Made by a program: the position numbers and the translations under genes. The notes below the pieces were generated by a model, which ran no database searches, was not told where the DNA came from, and was given only the letters and a program-made list of their open reading frames with translations. From contig NZ_JANJYH010000017.1 in NCBI RefSeq assembly GCF_024609245.1, positions 1-64,000 on the forward strand: DNA of 64,000 nt. The letters are read 5' to 3'. The first letter of the stretch is position 1; each line of letters begins with the position of its first letter. Origin of the DNA: Haloarchaeobius sp. FL176. Its GTDB lineage: Archaea; Halobacteriota; Halobacteria; Halobacteriales; Natrialbaceae. Shown in pieces: positions 1-7,630 of this stretch.

Positions 1-2
1 TG

Positions 3-119
3 CTGGCGACGTGGCGCCAGCAGGGACGCAATCCATACGAAGAGCTTCGTCGAGTCGTCAGCAGCAATGATATGATCTCACGGGCTCACGCTGTGCCGGC
101 TGTCGAGACCTCGGGGTAA
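3..119 (+). mobile_element. C-terminal end of a transposase (partial)
   Basis: An open frame enters from the left window edge and ends at TAA 117-119 (38 residues visible). The visible tail contains TWRQQGRNPYEELRRV, which resembles the C-terminus of haloarchaeal IS66-type transposases as I remember them; the family call is tentative. It lies just upstream of the AT-rich glycan genes, which fits acquisition or rearrangement of that cluster by mobile elements. The rest of the gene is outside the window. Confidence 0.5.
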
Positions 120-164
120 ACACATACGTAAAATATAATCAATTCTCACTCTTTTATATCTGTA

Positions 165-1085
165 ATGACGTTCTGTGTCTCTGTGATTATCCCTGTGTAC
201 AATAGGTTTGGTAAAGCACAAAGAGCAATTGATTCGGTTGCAAACCAAACCTACGACAACATCCAGCTAGTTATTATTGATGATAATTCAGAGGACGATA
301 TTGAAAATCATATTTGTATAGATTGTCAAAAATTCTCAGACGTTTCTATATGTAAACATTCTAAAAATAGGGGTGCGAATGCTGCAAGAAACACCGGCAT
401 TGATGAAGCATATGGTGAGTACATAGCTTTCTTAGACTCAGATGATGAATGGAGAGAAAGTAAGATTTCTGAGCAAGTAGAAGATGTTTCAAACTCCAAA
501 GCGAAGTTCAGTTATACATGGGTTAAACAAGTTGATGAGCATAATGAGTATAATTCAATGAATACTCCGTGCGTCTACGGAAGTGCTACAGAAGACCTCA
601 TTAAAGGTAATGCGATTGGCACCTTCTCCTCTGTGATGGTCCAACATGATGTGATAACAATGGCAGGTAAGCCAGATGAGCGTTTACCGCTTTGGCAAGA
701 TTGGGAATGGTTCCTACGGTTGAGCAGGTATGCGGACTTCACTGGGATAGAGAAACCGCTTACAATACGTCATAACGAAGGTGGACAAATCAGTGATAAT
801 TTCGAATTAAAAAGAGATGAAGCATATCCTAAACTGTTGAACTCTTTAAAAAAGTTTGCATCTGAGGGGAATGAGCGAAAAGAGGCAATCGCTAATTTGC
901 ATTATAGTCTTGGTTACTCCGCGTTATCTTCGTACCGGTATTCCGAAGCTCGAAAGTGGATCGGCAGAGCAATCAAAAAAGACCCAACAGTTCCTAAGTA
1001 TTACATGTATCTCTTATCCTCTAGTATTCATTACCCCTACCTTCAGAAGGGTAAGAGAAGCCTTGTGAGGATGTTCAATAATTAA
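165..1085 (+). CDS. Family 2 glycosyltransferase
   Basis: A 306-aa GT-A type glycosyltransferase. It probably adds a sugar to the lipid-linked glycan on the cytoplasmic face of the membrane. The N-terminus has the GT2 signature VSVIIPVYNR (residues 5-14), a nucleotide-binding DDNS (39-42), and the DxD-like metal motif FLDSDDEW with the DSDD at 91-94. No membrane segment is evident. The C-terminal ~80 residues (NLHYSLGYSALSSYRYSEARKW) look like one or two TPR-like helix pairs. Base composition is much more AT-rich than the rest of the window and codon use is relaxed (AAA, ATA, TTA frequent), a sign of lateral acquisition. First gene of a same-strand run toward the UDP-sugar dehydrogenase. Confidence 0.9.
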   Translation: MTFCVSVIIPVYNRFGKAQRAIDSVANQTYDNIQLVIIDDNSEDDIENHICIDCQKFSDVSICKHSKNRGANAARNTGIDEAYGEYIAFLDSDDEWRESKISEQVEDVSNSKAKFSYTWVKQVDEHNEYNSMNTPCVYGSATEDLIKGNAIGTFSSVMVQHDVITMAGKPDERLPLWQDWEWFLRLSRYADFTGIEKPLTIRHNEGGQISDNFELKRDEAYPKLLNSLKKFASEGNERKEAIANLHYSLGYSALSSYRYSEARKWIGRAIKKDPTVPKYYMYLLSSSIHYPYLQKGKRSLVRMFNN

Positions 1086-1247
1086 ATAAAAATGAACATC
1101 GTGCATCTTATAACGGCTTCCAGTTATCTTTGGATACATTCGTAGAAGACTGTGAGTCCCTATGTTAAAACATGAGAAATCCCCCGCCAGTCCCGTTGAC
1201 TTGTTTACGGGTAGTAGTAGCTATGACCAATTTAAAAGATTTGGACA

Positions 1248-2009
1248 ATGAGGACTGAACTTATTTTCACTCCACGTGAGTTCTTACAAGTCCTTTATGA
1301 TAAACTAAGGTATTTAATTTCAAGCGGCAAAACCGAGTATGAAATTGGCAGGGAATCTGTTATATTTGTAACCTCATCTTATACCGAATTTATGCGGTTT
1401 ATTGACCTTGTAGGCGAGGAAACAGTAGTTGAGGATTTAGTCAGTTCGATAAATAAAAGTGATGTCTTCTACGACATTGGTGCCAACGTTGGCACCTACA
1501 CTTGCTTCGCCGCATCGAAATCACCCAATGGGAGCGTAGTCGCCTTTGAACCAGAACCAGATAACGCAACACGGCTCCGAGAGAACTTAAGTTTAAACGA
1601 TCTATACGCTGAAGTAGTCGAAGTTGCTCTCTCGAACAGAACTGGAACTGTTAATCTTGAACTCACGGGTGATGAACCCGGTGAAGGCGAGCACACTATC
1701 GTAGCAAGCGGTGCTGATTCAGGCTCTATCGAAGTGCCGACAATGAGAGGGGATGATCTCATTGAGAAACGTGGGCTACCCGCTCCGACTATCATAAAGA
1801 TAGATGTCGAAGGGGCTGAATTTATGGTTCTACAAGGGCTTGCCAAGACGATCGAAGAGAATTGTAGACTCATTTATGTGGAGGTCCATCCAAACAAGAT
1901 GCTGAGTGGATCTGAAGACCAGGTAGTGTCGTTCCTTGAAAAGAGAGGCTTTGAAGTTGAGTACTTCACGCAGCGTGGTGACGAGCTGTTTTTACGGGCT
2001 ACGAAGTAG
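1248..2009 (+). CDS. FkbM-type SAM-dependent methyltransferase
   Basis: A 253-aa class I methyltransferase, probably O-methylating a sugar of the surface glycan. The SAM-binding motif I is FYDIGANVGTYT (DIGANVG at 76-82), followed by the acidic strand VVAFEPEPDN and the FkbM hallmark IIKIDVEGAE (about 183-192). The last 60 residues (LIYVEVHPNKM) are also typical of the family. It lies 162 bp after the glycosyltransferase and 6 bp before the flippase gene. Composition is intermediate: AT-rich at the 5' end and rising in GC toward the 3' end. Confidence 0.88.
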   Translation: MRTELIFTPREFLQVLYDKLRYLISSGKTEYEIGRESVIFVTSSYTEFMRFIDLVGEETVVEDLVSSINKSDVFYDIGANVGTYTCFAASKSPNGSVVAFEPEPDNATRLRENLSLNDLYAEVVEVALSNRTGTVNLELTGDEPGEGEHTIVASGADSGSIEVPTMRGDDLIEKRGLPAPTIIKIDVEGAEFMVLQGLAKTIEENCRLIYVEVHPNKMLSGSEDQVVSFLEKRGFEVEYFTQRGDELFLRATK

Positions 2010-2015
2010 CATCTA

Positions 2016-3527
2016 ATGGCTCAAAGTCTCATCCATCGTTTCGCGTCGATACTTGGTGGGCGGGTGTCGTCCCTTCTATTAGGAGTCCTCATCACACCCA
2101 TATTGGTCCGTCTCCTTGGTAGTAATCAGTATGGTGACTACGCGTTCTTACTGTCACTGCTTGGCATCACGATGATTCTCGTAAATGCGGGTATCTTTGA
2201 CGGAACACGAAAATTCATTGCCGAGAATCGCGAGACAGCGGATTGGACGGAGCATGTCTTGGGTTTTTATATCCGAGTAGCCGGGGCATTTGCCGTAGCA
2301 GCAGCTATCGGATACGGAGTACTTGCATGGTCTCCACTCTCATCATCAGCCTTAGGCCCACAGTTTGAGACATATCTGTATCTGCTCGCCGCGCTAATAC
2401 TAGCCCGACAAGCATTCTCCATCACACGTGGTGGTCTAATGGGGTTGGGGTTAGAAAATCGAAGTGAACCACTGAAAATTCTCCAGAAACTGTTGTTTGG
2501 TATCTTCGCTCTTTCATTAGCGTATCTGAATTACGGAGTTACGGGAGTTCTCATCGGCCATACCGCTGCGAGTGTTGTCGTCACAGTTCTCGGCGCAATA
2601 CTGGTTTCGGCAGAAGTTGAGGTCTCAGCTGTCTTCAAGCGGATTCCTGCTGAATTCCCTCGTCGTGAACTACTCTCGTTCAACGGACTCAGCGTAGTTT
2701 TGATCTTATTGACTGCCTCGTTATATCATGTTGATATACTCCTGCTCCGGGTGTTAGTCGGGAGCCAACAAACGGGGTACTATCGTGCATCATTAGTCGT
2801 CGCAGAGTTTCTTTGGTTTGTTCCAAATGCTCTCCAGATGGTACTACTCCATTCCTCGTCTGAGTATTGGGCAAAGGAGAAAGTGGACCAAATCTCGGAA
2901 TTAGTCTCTCGAACGACTCGATACAACCTCTTACTCACGATGCTATTCGCTATCGGAATCGCTGCACTTGCCAGTGATTTCGTCCCCTTGTACTTCGGTG
3001 CTGAGTTCCAACCTGCAGTCCTTCCATTACTGTTGCTACTACCTGGGGCAGTTGGGTTCGCTCTTGCCCGTCCCATATTTGCTGTTGGGCAAGGGAAAGG
3101 TAACCTCAAACCCTTGATTGGTGCGACAGGGAGCGCAGCTATCATGAATCTAGTATTCAATCTCATTTTGATTCCTCGCTATGAAGTAGCTGGAGCGGCA
3201 GTAGCTACCAGCATAAGTTATGGAATGATGATACTATTTCACGTGCGGGCAGCACGGAAGATCGGGTTCACTCCTGTCAGAAACCTGCGTATCGACAGAA
3301 TCCTGGCAGTGGTACTACTGACCGCACCCATCATTTTCCTATTATCTTTCTTGATTGAATCATCTATAAATTCCTTGTTGATAGTACCGCCAATAGGTCT
3401 ATTCGTATATTCTCTAATATCTTTGAAAGCGGGGGCTATAGAGGCGGATGAGGTAATCTCCGTATTAAATAGGCTCCCAGAGCCATTTTCGAACCACACG
3501 AACGTAATAATTCGACGTCTAGAGTAA
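2016..3527 (+). CDS. Polysaccharide/lipid-linked oligosaccharide flippase (Wzx/MATE-like)
   Basis: A 503-aa polytopic membrane protein with about 12-14 hydrophobic segments. It opens with LIHRFASILGGRVSSLLLGVLITPILVRLLG, typical of the polysaccharide-transporter branch of the MOP superfamily (split here only for reading; residues 5-35). Its expected role is moving a dolichol-linked glycan across the membrane to the oligosaccharyltransferase. Length matches the family. It begins 6 bp after the methyltransferase stop, so the two are probably co-transcribed. In haloarchaea the analogous role is attributed to AglR-like proteins. Confidence 0.86.
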   Translation: MAQSLIHRFASILGGRVSSLLLGVLITPILVRLLGSNQYGDYAFLLSLLGITMILVNAGIFDGTRKFIAENRETADWTEHVLGFYIRVAGAFAVAAAIGYGVLAWSPLSSSALGPQFETYLYLLAALILARQAFSITRGGLMGLGLENRSEPLKILQKLLFGIFALSLAYLNYGVTGVLIGHTAASVVVTVLGAILVSAEVEVSAVFKRIPAEFPRRELLSFNGLSVVLILLTASLYHVDILLLRVLVGSQQTGYYRASLVVAEFLWFVPNALQMVLLHSSSEYWAKEKVDQISELVSRTTRYNLLLTMLFAIGIAALASDFVPLYFGAEFQPAVLPLLLLLPGAVGFALARPIFAVGQGKGNLKPLIGATGSAAIMNLVFNLILIPRYEVAGAAVATSISYGMMILFHVRAARKIGFTPVRNLRIDRILAVVLLTAPIIFLLSFLIESSINSLLIVPPIGLFVYSLISLKAGAIEADEVISVLNRLPEPFSNHTNVIIRRLE

Positions 3528-3597
3528 TCCAATTCCGCCGTACTGAATACCAATTCTGATATTCTCAAATAGCGCCCAGTTCCTCCAGAAAAAGAGC

Positions 3598-3621
3598 ATC
3601 TTGACGGGGTGTCGTCAAGAT
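3598..3621. promoter_or_regulatory. Perfect 9-bp inverted repeat before the epimerase gene
   Basis: ATCTTGACG, six bases GGGTGT, then CGTCAAGAT. It lies 43 bp upstream of the epimerase start and about 70 bp after the flippase stop. It could be an operator or an RNA hairpin separating the two transcription units. No T-run follows it, so a simple terminator is less likely. Confidence 0.5.
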
Positions 3622-3663
3622 AGTCAATGACTTGTAGTAGGGGAAACTGACCGTAGGTAGAAC

Positions 3664-4635
3664 ATGACTATTCTGGTGACGGGCGGTGCGGGATTCATCG
3701 GGTCACACCTCGTCGAGTATCTGCTGGCGGAGACTGACGAGTCTGTGCTTGTGCTCGATGATTTCTCGACTGGCCGTGAAGAGAATCTTCCCGGTTCGAG
3801 TAGGCTGGAACTGGTCGATGGTGATGTCTGTGACCAAGAGTTGATCGAAGACCTGGTGGACAGGTCTGATTCGGTGTATCATCTTGCAGCTGCGGTTGGT
3901 GTTGAGAAAGTGGTCGACGAACCGCTGGATTCCTTGCGGACGAATGTGGAGGGGACAAGATACGTTCTCGATGCAGCTGCGGTGGTTGGAACGCCAGTCT
4001 TTGTTGCGTCGTCATCGGAAATCTATGGAAAATCGACCGCGGTCCCCTTCAGAGAGGACGACGACAGAGTGATTGGTCCGACGTCGGTCCCGCGTTGGGG
4101 ATACGCGAACGCGAAGGCGTTGGACGAGTTCTACGCACTCGCTCACCATGACGAGAACAACCTCCCGGTCGTCATCGGACGCTTCTTCAATACTGTCGGC
4201 CCCCGCCAGATTGGGGAATACGGGATGGTCATCCCAACGTTCGTCGAACAGGCGCTCGCTGACGACCCGATTACGGTCTACGGCGACGGCACGCAGACGC
4301 GGACGTTCATGCACGTCCACGATACCGTCGAGGCCGTTCACGGACTGATGACCGAACCGGAGGCGACCGGTCGCGTATTCAACATCGGGTCGTCCGATTC
4401 CGTCAGTATCAATGACCTCGCTCAGCGGGTCAAGGAACTGGCCGGGTCGAAATCAACGATTGAGTACGTTCCGTTCGAAGAGGCGTTCGATGAGGACTTC
4501 GAGGAACCGGACCACCGACAGCCAGACGTCACACGACTACGAGATACTCTTGGCTGGACACCGGATAGTGATCTCGATCGGATTCTGAAAGATGTCATAG
4601 CTGAACGCCGCGATGACGTGGAGGTGCCCTCATGA
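3664..4635 (+). CDS. NAD-dependent nucleotide-sugar epimerase/dehydratase
   Basis: A 323-aa extended short-chain dehydrogenase acting on UDP-sugars (UDP-glucose 4-epimerase-like). The Rossmann motif GGAGFIGSH is at residues 7-15; the catalytic pair is in YANAK (Tyr147, Lys151) with SSSEIYG supplying the upstream Ser. GRFFNTVGPRQ, FMHVHD and the C-terminal FNIGS are family markers. It overlaps the next gene by 4 bp (ATGA), so it is translationally coupled to the UDP-sugar dehydrogenase. Together they would make an epimerised, oxidised sugar donor. The exact substrate cannot be read from the sequence. Confidence 0.92.
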   Translation: MTILVTGGAGFIGSHLVEYLLAETDESVLVLDDFSTGREENLPGSSRLELVDGDVCDQELIEDLVDRSDSVYHLAAAVGVEKVVDEPLDSLRTNVEGTRYVLDAAAVVGTPVFVASSSEIYGKSTAVPFREDDDRVIGPTSVPRWGYANAKALDEFYALAHHDENNLPVVIGRFFNTVGPRQIGEYGMVIPTFVEQALADDPITVYGDGTQTRTFMHVHDTVEAVHGLMTEPEATGRVFNIGSSDSVSINDLAQRVKELAGSKSTIEYVPFEEAFDEDFEEPDHRQPDVTRLRDTLGWTPDSDLDRILKDVIAERRDDVEVPS

Positions 4636-5975
4636 GCGACGAACCGCTCCTCGATAGGATCGCGAACCGTGAGACAAAAGTCGGTGTCGTCGGGCTCGGC
4701 TACGTCGGACTCCCGTTGAGTCTCTCGTTCGTGGAGGCCGGATTCCAGGTCAGAGGCTTCGACATCGACGACTATCGGGTGGGTGATCTTCAAGCGGGGA
4801 CCAGTTACATCGACGACGTGACCGACGAACGTCTCTCGGCTGCCCTCGAGAGCGGGTTCGAGCCGTCGACAGAGCAACCGATTGTCGACAACTGTGACGT
4901 GTACATCCTCGCAGTCCCGACGGGAATGAGGGCAGATGAACCGGATATGTCTGCGGTAAAAGCCGCAGCAAGGACGGTTGCGGAGCGCTCTGGACGCCGT
5001 GAAACGCTCGTCGTCGTCAGCAGCACCGTCTACCCGGGGGCGACGAAGGAAGTCGTCACTCCCATCGTCGAGGCAAACAGAGACGACACAACGCACTTCG
5101 CAATGGTCCCGGAACGCCTGAACCCGGGCGGCGAATACGAGTTCTCAGAGATTCCTCTCGTTGTCGGTGCAGATAGTGAGGAAGCAGGGGCGGCAGCAAC
5201 CGAGCTGTTCGAGAGCGTCGTCGCCAACGCGCATCCAGTCGATTCGACCGAGACCGCGGAGCTCGCGAAGACGCTCGAGAACACGTATCGAATGGTGAAC
5301 ATCGCCGTCGTGAATGAGCTCGTCACGCTCGCAGAGGGACTCGACGCTGACGTGTGGGACGCTATCGACGCAGCAGCCACCAAACCGTTCGGGTTCCAGC
5401 CGTTCCAGCCGGGGCCCGGTGTCGGTGGGCACTGTATCCCCATCGATCCCCAATTCCTCTCCTGGCGTGCGGAGGAACTCGGAACCGATCTTTCGCTACT
5501 TAACGGTGCCCAGCGGGTCAACGAGCGGATGCCGGCCCTCGTTTCCGAGCGAGTCGAGACGGCCCTTCACGACCGCGACATCGACCCGACTGAGGCACGG
5601 ATTTTGGCACTCGGTGCAGCCTACAAGCCGAACGTCGGCGACACTCGGAACTCTCCCGCGCTCCAGGTCGTCGAAGCGCTTCCCGAGGACGCCGAGGTAA
5701 TCGTCGCAGACCCCCACACCGAGCCGACCGAGGTCGCACGGGAACTCGTTCGGACACCGACCGCGTCCGATATGCAGTCCGCAGATATCGTCGTATTGCT
5801 CGTTGACCACGACGCATTCGACCTAGACGCTATCGGGGAGCACGCATCGCTCGTCTTCGATACCAGAGATGCGATGCCGGACGAAACGGATGCGGAAGTG
5901 GTTACACTCGGTCAAGGCTCCGGCGAGACTTCAGCCGAACATCCCACCAAACCTCCCAAACTGGAATCGAAGTAA
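4632..5975 (+). CDS. UDP-glucose/UDP-ManNAc-type nucleotide sugar dehydrogenase
   Basis: A 447-aa NAD-dependent enzyme of the UDP-sugar 6-dehydrogenase family, which oxidises a UDP-hexose to a UDP-uronate. The N-terminal NAD site is GLGYVGLP (residues 21-28). The catalytic cysteine is C268 in GVGGHCIPIDP, with TVYPGAT and ENTYRMVNIA also diagnostic. The C-terminal domain starts near LGAAYKPNVGDTRNSP. The tail after residue ~425 is acidic and poorly conserved. It may supply uronic acids, which are common in haloarchaeal N-glycans (AglM-like role). It ends 11 bp from the convergent sugar-transferase gene. Confidence 0.92.
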   Translation: MSDEPLLDRIANRETKVGVVGLGYVGLPLSLSFVEAGFQVRGFDIDDYRVGDLQAGTSYIDDVTDERLSAALESGFEPSTEQPIVDNCDVYILAVPTGMRADEPDMSAVKAAARTVAERSGRRETLVVVSSTVYPGATKEVVTPIVEANRDDTTHFAMVPERLNPGGEYEFSEIPLVVGADSEEAGAAATELFESVVANAHPVDSTETAELAKTLENTYRMVNIAVVNELVTLAEGLDADVWDAIDAAATKPFGFQPFQPGPGVGGHCIPIDPQFLSWRAEELGTDLSLLNGAQRVNERMPALVSERVETALHDRDIDPTEARILALGAAYKPNVGDTRNSPALQVVEALPEDAEVIVADPHTEPTEVARELVRTPTASDMQSADIVVLLVDHDAFDLDAIGEHASLVFDTRDAMPDETDAEVVTLGQGSGETSAEHPTKPPKLESK

Positions 5976-5986
5976 CAGTCAGCGAC

Positions 5987-7393
5987 TCACTGTTCTCCTT
6001 CGGAATCCCAAACAAGTGAGAGCACGTCCTGAAACACCTTCCACAGCTGCCTGATGACAATTTTCAGATCGTACCATAAGCCTTGGTTACGGATGTACTG
6101 AATATCGTACTGGATCTTCTCACGCGGGTTCTGGCTGTTCGCCTCGTTGATCTGGGCTAACCCAGTCAACCCAGGCTTGACAAACCATCGCTGACGCCAC
6201 TGTGCGGTCTCGGCTTCGAAGTCGTCTTCGAGAGCGGTCTGTGCGGGACGTGGACCGACCACGCTCATCCCACCGGTCAGAATCGACCAGAGCTGTGGAA
6301 TCTCGTCGAGGTGGGTCGTCCGGAGGAAGTTCCCGAGTGGCGTCTCGCGGTCGCCTTCGAACGTGGTTCCGACTTCACCGTCGGGATCGGGCTTCAGTGT
6401 CCGGAACTTGTACACGGTGAACGTCTCCCCGAAGAGGTACGTCCGATCCTGACTGAACAGGATTGGACCGTTCCCCTCCAGTTTGATCGCGAGCGCGATG
6501 AGAGCGATAACGGGAGAGAGCACGAAAAGTGCCGTCCCAGCAAATGCAACGTCGAACCCGCGTTTGAACACGTAGTCTTGTATGTCCCAGGGTTCGACCT
6601 GAACGTCCACGAGTGTCCCTACCTCGATATCCTCGGTCAGCACGGCGTCGGCGTGGTCGCGGTGCACCTTCACAGCGACGCCGTGTTCGTAACAGGCGTC
6701 GAGCGCGCCGAAGAACTCCGCACGGTCAGTGTGCTCGAACGCGAGGACGACCGTGTCCACGTCGTATTCGACGAGCACGTCTTCGATGCGTGAGAGTCCA
6801 CCGAGACGCTCCAGTCCTGTACCGCCGTCTGTGATAGCGATGGCAGGTTCGGTATCTCCGTTCCCATCGAACGCGACGGTCGGACAGAGATAGCCGAGCA
6901 GCGGGATATCGACTTCCTCCACGAGCTGCTTCACCCGGTCAGGGTCATCGCCGACGATGATCGCACGTTCGGCCTCACCCGACGGACGTCGACGAATCCA
7001 AACGAACCATGCGGGAAGAACCACCAGCAGGAGCGGTGCGACCGTGAGCAGGGTGAGTCGGGGGAGTCGATAGGTGTAGTCGAAGTACCCAATCGTCGCG
7101 AGTGCCAGCATCGCGACCAAGACGCGTTTCTGGCCGAGTACGACTGTATCGACGATCCGCCGTGGGCGGGGCTTGTAGAGTGGGATGAACACTGCAGTCA
7201 CCACGACGACGGTCACTGTGATTTCGAAGACACCCTCCATACCGGAAGGCGAATCGACGGGAAGACGATTCAAGAGCGGGAGGGAGCCGAGAAGTGACTG
7301 GACAAGAGAGCTGTTGGCGAGCGCCACCACGAGCACTGTCAGCGCCACAACGCCAGCGACACTCGCGAGCCGATACCGCCAGCCACCATTCAT
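5987..7393 (-). CDS. Polyprenyl-phosphate sugar phosphotransferase (bacterial sugar transferase family)
   Basis: A 468-aa membrane enzyme that starts lipid-linked glycan assembly by moving a sugar-1-phosphate from a nucleotide sugar to a polyprenyl/dolichyl phosphate. The N-terminal ~130 residues contain about four hydrophobic segments, a central CoA-binding-like Rossmann region follows (AIIVGDDPDRVKQLVEE), and the catalytic domain occupies ~280-468, with KRGFDVAFAG, the membrane re-entrant segment, VYKFRTLK and the conserved GPRPAQ and KPGLTGLAQIN. It is convergent with the dehydrogenase and on the same strand as the AglB-like gene, 237 bp downstream of it; that gap holds no gene, only AT-rich promoter-like sequence near 7480-7500. 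Confidence 0.9.
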   Translation of the reverse strand: MNGGWRYRLASVAGVVALTVLVVALANSSLVQSLLGSLPLLNRLPVDSPSGMEGVFEITVTVVVVTAVFIPLYKPRPRRIVDTVVLGQKRVLVAMLALATIGYFDYTYRLPRLTLLTVAPLLLVVLPAWFVWIRRRPSGEAERAIIVGDDPDRVKQLVEEVDIPLLGYLCPTVAFDGNGDTEPAIAITDGGTGLERLGGLSRIEDVLVEYDVDTVVLAFEHTDRAEFFGALDACYEHGVAVKVHRDHADAVLTEDIEVGTLVDVQVEPWDIQDYVFKRGFDVAFAGTALFVLSPVIALIALAIKLEGNGPILFSQDRTYLFGETFTVYKFRTLKPDPDGEVGTTFEGDRETPLGNFLRTTHLDEIPQLWSILTGGMSVVGPRPAQTALEDDFEAETAQWRQRWFVKPGLTGLAQINEANSQNPREKIQYDIQYIRNQGLWYDLKIVIRQLWKVFQDVLSLVWDSEGEQ

Positions 7394-7630
7394 TATCAGT
7401 CGGACTATCGTCGGTTAGGTTAAATGCTCCGAAGATGACAGACACCCACCGACGGCAGCACTGTTTCGTTCCAGTCTAGTATCCTATTATTTTCATTATC
7501 TCATGGATTCATCCTTCCACATAGAGCCGAGTATCGACACTCGTCGCAACAACATCCCCAATCAAAGTTGGGGGCAAAAAGGGACTGCTGGTTCTCGGCG
7601 AGTCCTGTCAGGCTGGAAGTCTCCAGCGAA

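Noticed and set aside
3598-3621. Intrinsic terminator after the flippase gene
   Set aside because: A stem is present but no T-run follows; archaeal termination relies mainly on T-rich tracts, so it was listed as a regulatory repeat instead.
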